A stretch of 31,911 nucleotides of DNA, from the NCBI GenBank assembly GCA_947383645.1, contig CANDEH010000014.1:1-31911 (forward strand), in the 5' to 3' direction. Both the position numbers and the translations under genes were made by a program. Of this stretch, positions 22,028-28,368 are shown one piece after another (within the stretch, counting starts at the first letter, position 1; each line of letters begins with the position of its first letter). The stretch is from an uncultured Clostridia bacterium. GTDB lineage: Bacteria; Bacillota; Clostridia; Oscillospirales; Oscillospiraceae. The notes under the pieces are model-generated. The model was not told the origin of the DNA. It worked only from the letters and a program-made list of their open reading frames with translations, and searched no databases.

Positions 22028-23665
22028 TCAATTCGTGGTTTGTGCCTCCACCAGTCTCCCATGGCAGTAGCGCTCCCGCAGGACCGGCTTCTCGATCTTG
22101 CCGGTGGGGTTGCGGGGGACGTCGTCGAAGATGATTTTCCGGGGGCGCTTGTAGCGGGGCAGCTCCCGGCAGAAGGAGTTGATCTCCTCCTCGGTGCACG
22201 TCATGCCGTCCTTGACGGAGATGATGGCGGCGGCGATCTCGCCCAGGCGGGCGTCGGGCAGGCCGATGACGGCCACGTCCTTGATCTTGTCGTTCTTGCG
22301 CAGGAAGTCCTCAATCTGCACCGGGTAGAGGTTCTCGCCGCCGGTGATGATTACGTCCTTCTTCCGATCCACCAGGTAGATGAAGCCGTCCTCGTCCGTC
22401 CGGGCCATGTCGCCGGTGTAGAGCCAGCCGTTTTTCAGCACCTCCGCCGTGGCCTCCGGATTTTTGTAGTAGCAGAGCATCACGCCGGGACCCTGGACGA
22501 TCAGCTCGCCCACCTCCCCCTGGGGGACGTCCTGGCCGCTCTCGTCCACAATCCGGGCCCGCCACTGGTAGCCGGGGACGCCGATGGCCCCCACCTTGTG
22601 GATGTTCTCCACCCCCAGGTGGACGCAGCCCGGGCCGATGGACTCACTGAGGCCGTAGTTGGTGTCGTAGAGGTGGTGGGGGAAGACCTGCTTCCACCGC
22701 TTGATGAGACTGGGGGGCACCGGCTGGGCGCCGATGTGCATGAGACGCCACTGGTCTAAGAAATAGTCCTTTAAATCCACCCGGCCGCTGTCGATGGCGT
22801 CCAGCAGGTCCTGGGCCCAGGGCACCAGCAGCCACACGATGGTGCACTTCTCCTCGGTGACCGCCCGGAGGATCCACTCCGGCTTCACCCCCCGGAGGAG
22901 CACCGCCCGGCTGCCGGAGACCAGGGAGCCGAACCAGTGCATCTTGGCCCCGGTGTGGTACAGGGGCGGGATGCAGAGGAACACGTCCTCCCGGGTCTGG
23001 CCGTGGTGGTGCTGCTCGGTCATGCAGGAGCAGAGCAGGGCCCGGTGGTTATGTAAGATGGCCTTGGGAAAGCCGGTGGTGCCGGAGGAGAAGTAGATGG
23101 CGGCGTGGTCCTCCTCGGTGAGAGCCACCGGGGGCGCGCTGGAGGAGCAGAAGCCCATCAGCGTGCAGCAGTCCTCGGCGTAGTCCGGGGCCTCCCGGCC
23201 CACAAAGAAGAGCATCCGCACCTGGGAGAGGCTCCCCACAATGGGGTCCATCCGGGAGATGAACTCCGGCCCGAACACCAGCACCTCCACGTCCGCCAGC
23301 TCCAGGCAGTACTTGATCTCGTCGCTGGCGTAGCGGAAGTTCATGGGCACGGCGATGCACCCGGCCTTCAGGATGCCGAAGTACAGCGGCAGCCACTCCA
23401 GGCAGTTCATCAGCAGGATGCCCACCTTGGTGCCCCGCTTCACCCCCCGGCTGAGGAGGAGGTTGGCGAAGCGGTTGGCCCGACGGTCAAAGTCCCGCCA
23501 GCTCAGCTCCCGGCGGTAGGGGGCGTCGGGCATGGCGTTCTCGATCAGGCTGAAATCCCGCCAGGTGACCGCGTTGTCCCGCTCCTCGGAGGGGTTGATC
23601 TCCACCAGACTGACCTCGCTGCCGTAGAGCCGGGCGTTGCGCTCCAAAAAGTCCGTAATAACCAT
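22028..23665 (-). CDS. AMP-forming acyl-CoA ligase (ANL superfamily)
   Basis: A 545-residue adenylate-forming enzyme. Motifs in order are the ATP loop YFSSGTTGFPKA (about 191-202), PLYHTGAKMHW, the aromatic/adenine motif TNYGLSESIGP, WLYTGDMARTDEDGFIYLVDRKKDVI with the hinge Asp/Lys, and the C-terminal PTGKIEKPVLR with the catalytic Lys. Together they identify a medium- to long-chain or aryl acid CoA ligase. It is the first gene behind the T-box leader and lies before a symporter, so it probably activates the acid that the symporter brings in. The start has AAGGAGAACAGAC before the ATG. It could instead serve a fatty-acid-like substrate, as the family does not show specificity by eye. Confidence 0.93.
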   Translation of the reverse strand: MVITDFLERNARLYGSEVSLVEINPSEERDNAVTWRDFSLIENAMPDAPYRRELSWRDFDRRANRFANLLLSRGVKRGTKVGILLMNCLEWLPLYFGILKAGCIAVPMNFRYASDEIKYCLELADVEVLVFGPEFISRMDPIVGSLSQVRMLFFVGREAPDYAEDCCTLMGFCSSSAPPVALTEEDHAAIYFSSGTTGFPKAILHNHRALLCSCMTEQHHHGQTREDVFLCIPPLYHTGAKMHWFGSLVSGSRAVLLRGVKPEWILRAVTEEKCTIVWLLVPWAQDLLDAIDSGRVDLKDYFLDQWRLMHIGAQPVPPSLIKRWKQVFPHHLYDTNYGLSESIGPGCVHLGVENIHKVGAIGVPGYQWRARIVDESGQDVPQGEVGELIVQGPGVMLCYYKNPEATAEVLKNGWLYTGDMARTDEDGFIYLVDRKKDVIITGGENLYPVQIEDFLRKNDKIKDVAVIGLPDARLGEIAAAIISVKDGMTCTEEEINSFCRELPRYKRPRKIIFDDVPRNPTGKIEKPVLRERYCHGRLVEAQTTN

Positions 23666-23703
23666 GTCTGTTCTCCTTTTTCACTCAGTTTTTATTGCGG
23701 CGC

Positions 23704-24004
23704 AATAAAAAACGTCCCCTGCAAGAAAATATCTTACAGAGGACGGGAAGCTCCCGTGGTACCACCTCAATTTACCGCTCGAAAGCGGCCTCACCGGATA
23801 CGCGGACAGAGCCGTCCCCGTATCCCCGCGCGCTATCGGGCGCACCCGTCAATACCTACTGACCGGTTTTGCCGGTGTTCCGCTCGCCGCTCAGGGGAGT
23901 ATTCGGTTCCAGCGCCCCTGCCGCCTCGCACCTGCCGCCGGCTCTCTGAGAGGGGAAACTGGCCCTACTTGGCCCCGTCCTCGCGTTGGTCAAAATAAAC
24001 TATG
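23704..24004 (-). promoter_or_regulatory. T-box leader riboswitch, probable tyrosine specifier
   Basis: A minus-strand leader of about 300 nt. It contains the AGAGAG stem I motif near its 5' third, a specifier-type loop GAATACTCC whose TAC (23899-23901) would read tRNA-Tyr, a CTGAG segment after it, and the T-box sequence TGGTACCACGGGAGC (23750-23764), which base-pairs with the acceptor end of uncharged tRNA. It ends in a terminator. Uncharged tRNA would stabilise the antiterminator and switch on the downstream acyl-CoA ligase, symporter, ior and paaK genes. T-box identity is firm. The specifier assignment rests on my placement of the loop, and CGA (Arg) just before it is the main alternative. 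Confidence 0.9.
23707..23745 (-). terminator. T-box terminator
   Basis: On the minus strand a 14-bp stem with wobble pairs (23732-23745 pairing with 23713-23726) is followed by TTTTTT (23707-23712). Its upstream arm lies beside the T-box sequence, as needed for the antiterminator switch. It lies 42 bases before the ligase start codon. Confidence 0.88.
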
Positions 24005-24010
24005 TAAGAG

Positions 24011-24039
24011 ACTTTACTACTTTTAGGCGCTAAAGTCAA
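24011..24039 (-). promoter_or_regulatory. Promoter of the T-box operon
   Basis: On the minus strand TTGACT (24034-24039) and TAAAGT (24011-24016) are spaced by 17 bp, with the predicted start a few bases before the T-box leader. Confidence 0.7.
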
Positions 24040-24104
24040 GGGGAAATTTTTCAAACGGGCCCTAAAAGAGCCGGGGCTTTTCTGAAGATCCCTCCAAGAA
24101 GAAG

Positions 24105-24133
24105 TGGACGAACGAAAGTGGCTGTGATAAAAT
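24105..24133 (+). promoter_or_regulatory. Promoter of the homocysteine S-methyltransferase-like gene
   Basis: TGGACG (24105-24110) and TAAAAT (24128-24133) have a 17-bp spacer, with the start codon 34 bases after the -10 box. Confidence 0.5.
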
Positions 24134-24166
24134 AGGCAAATCCGATACATACGGAGGCGTTATTCC

Positions 24167-25054
24167 ATGACAAAGACAGAGTTTCAAAATTTGACGAAGC
24201 ACACGGTGCTGCTGGACGGGGCTACCGGCTCCAACCTTCTGGCCCGGGGGATGCCTCGGGGGCTCCCCACGGAGCGGTGGGTCCTCCAGCACCCGGAGGT
24301 GTTGACGGAGCTCCAGCGCGCCTATGTGGAGGCGGGGAGCCAGATTGTCTATACGCCCACTTTTGGGGCCAACCGGCGGGCCATGTCCCTGTCGGGGATT
24401 GCGGAGGAGATTGGAGACTTTAACCGCCGCCTGGTGGAGATAACCCGGCGGGCTGTGGAGGGCAGGGCGCTGGTGGCGGGGGATCTGACCACCAGCGGTC
24501 AGGTGCCGGATGCGTCGGAGGAGTACACCTATGCCGACGCGCTGGAGCTGTACAAGGAGCAGATCTCCTGCCTGGCTGCGGCGGGAGTGGATCTGCTGGT
24601 GGCGGAGACCATGATGAGCGTGGACGAGGCGATGGCCGCGGTGGAGGCGGCGGGGCAGGTGTGCGATCTGCCCATCCTCTGCTGCCTGACGGTGGAGGCG
24701 GATGGAAACGCCTTCTCCGGCGGCCACGCCTCGGACGCTGCGGCGGCGCTGGAGGCGCTGGGGGCCGACGCTGTGGGCATCAACTGCTCTGTGGGTCCGG
24801 ATCAGCTGGAGGCGGTAGTGGCCGGCATCCGCCGCGCGGTGCGCATCCCCGTCATCGCCAAGCCCAATGCCGGAATGCCCGTTATTACAGAGCGGGGAGA
24901 GGTGCTCTACACCATGGGACCGGAGGAGTTTGCCGGCCACATGGAGCCTTTGATGGCCGCGGGAGCTGCTCTGGTGGGCGGCTGCTGCGGAACGACGCCG
25001 GCCTACATCCGCTGCCTGCGGGAGCGGATACGGGCGATGGAGGAGCGAATCTGA
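24167..25054 (+). CDS. Homocysteine S-methyltransferase family protein
   Basis: A 295-residue TIM-barrel protein of the Pfam S-methyl_trans family. It opens with LLDGATGSNLLARGMPRG, and the zinc ligands are placed as expected: one Cys in GINCSVG (about residue 207) and the Cys pair in GGCCGT (about 273-274). The domain also occurs as the N-terminal part of MetH and as the methyl-acceptor module of MtbA/MtgA-type methyltransferases. Here it is free-standing with no cobalamin-binding domain attached. It probably moves a methyl group to homocysteine from a donor such as S-methylmethionine or a methyl corrinoid, and which one is not visible. The ATG follows GGAGGCG. Its own promoter lies upstream, divergent from the T-box promoter. 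Confidence 0.92.
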   Translation: MTKTEFQNLTKHTVLLDGATGSNLLARGMPRGLPTERWVLQHPEVLTELQRAYVEAGSQIVYTPTFGANRRAMSLSGIAEEIGDFNRRLVEITRRAVEGRALVAGDLTTSGQVPDASEEYTYADALELYKEQISCLAAAGVDLLVAETMMSVDEAMAAVEAAGQVCDLPILCCLTVEADGNAFSGGHASDAAAALEALGADAVGINCSVGPDQLEAVVAGIRRAVRIPVIAKPNAGMPVITERGEVLYTMGPEEFAGHMEPLMAAGAALVGGCCGTTPAYIRCLRERIRAMEERI

Positions 25055-25111
25055 GTGACGACTTGGGGGGAAGACCTCTGAGGGAGAGAAGCGGAGAAGG
25101 GGAGGCGCGGT

Positions 25112-25453
25112 ATGGAGCTCGATACCCTCTACAATACCTTCACCGCCTCTAAGCAGGAGGCGGTGCGGCTGGACGCCGCCCTGCAGGCGCTTCCGCTGGA
25201 GACGGATCCGGTCCGTCTGGAGGGCTATGCCCGCTACCTCCGCCGCCGTCTGCGCCCTGCAGTGGAGGCGCTGGTCTCCGCCGACGACACAGAGGGGCTG
25301 AGCCGTCTGGCAGCGCTGGGATGGCTGGACGGAGGGACTGTGGATGCGGGCGCGGCGCTGGCCCGGAGGACGGGGAAATCGGCGGCGCTGGTGTGGCTGC
25401 TGCGGTGGAAGGGGGAGCACGATGCCTATCGGGACCGGGATCTCTCCCTCTGA
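25112..25453 (+). CDS. Small helical protein upstream of the VWA/MoxR pair
   Basis: 113 residues, no family I can name. It appears all-helical: an amphipathic start (LDTLYNTFTASKQEAVRLDAAL), a basic stretch YARYLRRRLRPAVEAL, and the end TGKSAALVWLLRWKGEHDAYRD, which resembles the repeat-type helices of ankyrin- or HEAT-like proteins. No signal peptide or membrane helix is seen. The ATG follows GGGGAGG. It overlaps the next gene by 32 bp, which implies coupled translation with the VWA protein, so it may be a small third subunit of the MoxR-VWA module. Confidence 0.7.
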   Translation: MELDTLYNTFTASKQEAVRLDAALQALPLETDPVRLEGYARYLRRRLRPAVEALVSADDTEGLSRLAALGWLDGGTVDAGAALARRTGKSAALVWLLRWKGEHDAYRDRDLSL

Positions 25454-26669
25454 GCTGGGGGTACTTCTCCTGCAAAACTGCCGCAACGAGCTGCTCAGTC
25501 TCTTCCCCCGGCTGGATACCGCGTTTGCCGCCCTCCCCTGCCGTCCGGCGGAGGAGGTCCCCGGCGGAGTTGCCGCAGACGCCACCGCCCTTTACTTTGC
25601 TCCGGCGCACCTCATTCGCCTCTACCGGGACTGTCCGGCGGCGGTGCGGCGGGGCTGTCTCCACATCCTGCTCCACATGCTGTACCTCCACCCCTTTCCT
25701 GTCCAGCCCCCTCCGCTGTGGGATCTGGCCTGCGACATGGCGGTGGAGCAGATCATCCAGCGCCAGGGGATCCCCCGCCTGAATCTGCCGCCCCATCCGG
25801 TGCGCGCGGACTGCTTTCGCCGGATGGGGGAGGGCCCTCTGTCCGCCGAGGGGATACGGATCATGTTGGCGGAGGGGCGCTTTCCCCATCCGGTCGAAGA
25901 GATGGCCGCGGCCTTTGCATTCGACAGTCACGCCCTCTGGCGGGCGCCGGAGGTGCGGGAGCGGGAGGAATTCTGGCGGGGGACCGCCGGCGGATTGGGC
26001 CGGAACGGCGGCGGGGCGGGGAGCTCCGCCGGCAGCGGCGGCGAGGTTCTCTCCGCCTTCGGGCGCAGTACCTGTGACTACCGGACGTTTCTGCGGCGCT
26101 TTACCGTCCTCCGGGAGGAGATGGCCCTGGATCCGGAGCAGTTTGACCAGCTTTTTTACTGCTACGGCCTGGAGCAGTACGGGAACCTGCCCCTGATTGA
26201 GCCCTTGGAGTACCAGGAGGCCAACCGCCTCAGCGAGCTGGTTATCGCCATTGACACCTCCGGATCCTGCTCCACGGAGACGGTGCGGCGGTTTCTGACG
26301 GAGACCTACGCCATCCTCAGCAATCAGGAGAACTTTTTCCGGGAAATGACCGTGTATCTCCTCCAGTGTGACTGCTGCGTCCAGAGCGTCAGGGTCCTCC
26401 GCTCGCCGGAGGACTGGCTGAGCTGCTGCGGACATATGACCGTCGAGGGCCGAGGCGGCACCGACTTCACCCCGGTGTTCCGCTATGTGGAGCGGCTGCG
26501 CCGGGAGGGAAAGCTGAAAAATTTAAAGGCGCTTCTCTATTTTACCGACGGCGACGGGGTTTATCCCGGCACGCCCACCGACTATGAAACTGCCTTTGTG
26601 TTTCTGCGCAGGACGCCTTTTATGGCCCGCATACCCCCCTGGGCTATATCGCTGACGGTGGAGCCGTAA
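25422..26669 (+). CDS. VWA-domain / putative metallopeptidase protein (DUF2201-like), MoxR partner
   Basis: About 415 residues from the ATG at 25422, which has GGGGGAG four bases upstream. A longer in-frame version begins with an Arg/Gly-rich stretch that is an artefact. The N-terminal half resembles the putative zincin domain of DUF2201 proteins, with a His-rich helix (HILLHMLYLHPF) but no classic HExxH. A Gly-rich linker lies near 190-205. The C-terminal half is a von Willebrand A domain with a complete MIDAS: DTSGS (about 277-281), GGTDFTP and YFTDGDG. VWA proteins encoded next to MoxR ATPases act as adaptors in metal-cofactor or complex assembly. The client here is unknown. Confidence 0.85.
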   Translation: MPIGTGISPSELGVLLLQNCRNELLSLFPRLDTAFAALPCRPAEEVPGGVAADATALYFAPAHLIRLYRDCPAAVRRGCLHILLHMLYLHPFPVQPPPLWDLACDMAVEQIIQRQGIPRLNLPPHPVRADCFRRMGEGPLSAEGIRIMLAEGRFPHPVEEMAAAFAFDSHALWRAPEVREREEFWRGTAGGLGRNGGGAGSSAGSGGEVLSAFGRSTCDYRTFLRRFTVLREEMALDPEQFDQLFYCYGLEQYGNLPLIEPLEYQEANRLSELVIAIDTSGSCSTETVRRFLTETYAILSNQENFFREMTVYLLQCDCCVQSVRVLRSPEDWLSCCGHMTVEGRGGTDFTPVFRYVERLRREGKLKNLKALLYFTDGDGVYPGTPTDYETAFVFLRRTPFMARIPPWAISLTVEP

Positions 26670-26682
26670 GGAGGATGACTGT

Positions 26683-28212
26683 ATGAATATTCAGGAGGCC
26701 AAGCAGGAGATCAGTAGCGCTCTGCGGGTCTATCACCGCAGGGATGCTGCCGGCCGGCCCCTCTTTCCCGTCCTGCGCCAGCGTCCCATTCTGCTGATGG
26801 GGCCGCCGGGTATCGGCAAGACCGCCATCATGGCCCAGATCGCCGCGGAGCAGGAGGTGGGGCTGGTGGCCTACACCATGACCCACCACACCCGACAGAG
26901 CGCCGTGGGGTTGCCCCGCATCGAGAGACAGGTCTTTGACGGGGTGGAGCGGACGGTGACGGAGTACACCCTCAGCGAGATCATAGCCTCGGTATACCGG
27001 TGTATGGAGCGCACCGGCCGGCGGGAGGGAATTTTGTTCATCGACGAGATCAACTGTGTGTCGGAGACCCTGGCTCCCACCATGCTTCAGTTTCTCCAGA
27101 ACAAGACCTTCGGCAGCCACCGCGTTCCCGACGGCTGGGTGATTGTGGCGGCGGGGAATCCGGAGATCTACAACAAGTCCGCGCGCCCCTTCGACGTGGT
27201 AACGCTGGACCGGGTCCGGCGGCTGGATGTCGAGGCGGACTGCGGCGTGTGGATGGACTACGCCCGGGCCCGGGGTATCCACGCCGCCGTGCTCTCCTAC
27301 CTGACCATCCGGCCCGAGGACTTCTACCGGGTGGACCGGGAGACCCCCTCTATCGTCACCGCCCGGGGCTGGGAGGACCTGTCGGAGCTCATCAGGGGCT
27401 ACGAGGCGCTGGATATCCCGCTGACGGAGCGCCAGGTGGGGGAGTACCTGCAAAACCGGGAGACCGCCCGCCGCTTTGCCGGATACTATCAGCTCTACCG
27501 AAAGTATGGCACGGACTACGGCGTTCAGGATATTCTCCGGGGGGACGCAGACCGCCTGGCCGCGGCGGTGGAGATGGCCGGGGCTGCCGCCTTTGACGAG
27601 AGAATGACCGTGGTGAACCTGACATTGGACTGTCTCAATACCTGGTTTGAGCGCTATGAGCGGCGGGACGGGCAGATCGCCCGCCTCCACGAGGTGCTCA
27701 GCAACCTCAAAAGTTTTTGGCGCGGCCGGACGGACTGCGAAGACCTGCGGGAGTTCATCGAGGGCCAGCGCAGGAGTTTGCAGGAGAAAAAACGGGCGGA
27801 GCTGCCGGCGGACGAGGTCCGGGAGGAGTGGGTGCTGGACCGGCTGGAGCGCTATGCCGTCTCCCTCTTTGGCGCGCACATCCATGACGCGGAGACGGCT
27901 TTTTTGTTCCTGCGGGATCTGTTTGAGAGGGACGCGGCGGAGCGGGCGGCGCTGGTGGAGGAGATTTCCGGGCAGCTGGATCGGGCCTTCGATTTTCTGG
28001 AGCGGTGCTTTGGAGAGGGGCAGGAACTGGTGCAGTTCGTCTCTGTCCTCACCCGGACGGAGCGGGCGATGGCCTTTATCACCCGCCACGGCTCGGCACC
28101 CTACCTCCGCTGGAGTCAGGCGCTGCTCTACCGGGAGCGGGAGCAGGAGCTGCAGGCCGCCTGTGCCGACCTCCTCAGCCGAGGGACCGGGACAGGGGAG
28201 GAGGATTTCTAA
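26683..28212 (+). CDS. MoxR-type AAA+ ATPase
   Basis: A 509-residue soluble ATPase. The AAA+ core spans about 25-270, with Walker A GPPGIGKT (about 40-47), Walker B ILFIDEIN (about 117-124), a sensor-1 Asn in WVIVAAGNPEIYN, and Arg-rich sensor regions. The sequence after 280 is a long helical extension, much of it coiled-coil-like (EFIEGQRRSLQEKKRAEL). MoxR ATPases are chaperone-like motors that work with VWA proteins, and the partner is the gene immediately before. The ATG follows GGAGG, 13 bp after the VWA stop. The length is greater than a minimal MoxR (about 330), so the C-terminal part is extra. Confidence 0.93.
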   Translation: MNIQEAKQEISSALRVYHRRDAAGRPLFPVLRQRPILLMGPPGIGKTAIMAQIAAEQEVGLVAYTMTHHTRQSAVGLPRIERQVFDGVERTVTEYTLSEIIASVYRCMERTGRREGILFIDEINCVSETLAPTMLQFLQNKTFGSHRVPDGWVIVAAGNPEIYNKSARPFDVVTLDRVRRLDVEADCGVWMDYARARGIHAAVLSYLTIRPEDFYRVDRETPSIVTARGWEDLSELIRGYEALDIPLTERQVGEYLQNRETARRFAGYYQLYRKYGTDYGVQDILRGDADRLAAAVEMAGAAAFDERMTVVNLTLDCLNTWFERYERRDGQIARLHEVLSNLKSFWRGRTDCEDLREFIEGQRRSLQEKKRAELPADEVREEWVLDRLERYAVSLFGAHIHDAETAFLFLRDLFERDAAERAALVEEISGQLDRAFDFLERCFGEGQELVQFVSVLTRTERAMAFITRHGSAPYLRWSQALLYREREQELQAACADLLSRGTGTGEEDF

Positions 28213-28301
28213 CCTGCGGCGGGGTGTCGGGCAGGGAATTCCCGTTGGAGGACGGATTCTGAGGTGTTGCCGGGGGACAACAGAACTTTTAGCGGCGGCT
28301 A

Positions 28302-28331
28302 TTGACACACTGAGAAAGGAAATAGTATAAT
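28302..28331 (+). promoter_or_regulatory. Promoter of the hybrid histidine kinase gene
   Basis: A perfect TTGACA (28302-28307) and TATAAT (28326-28331) with an 18-bp spacer, 37 bases before the GTG start. Confidence 0.85.
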
Positions 28332-28368
28332 ATTGGTATAGAATCGGCTGCGCGGAGGAGAGGAACGT

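Noticed and set aside
24062..26435. Long minus-strand frames opposite the methyltransferase and VWA genes
   Set aside because: Low-complexity Arg/His/Pro/Gln composition with no domains, antisense to well-supported genes.
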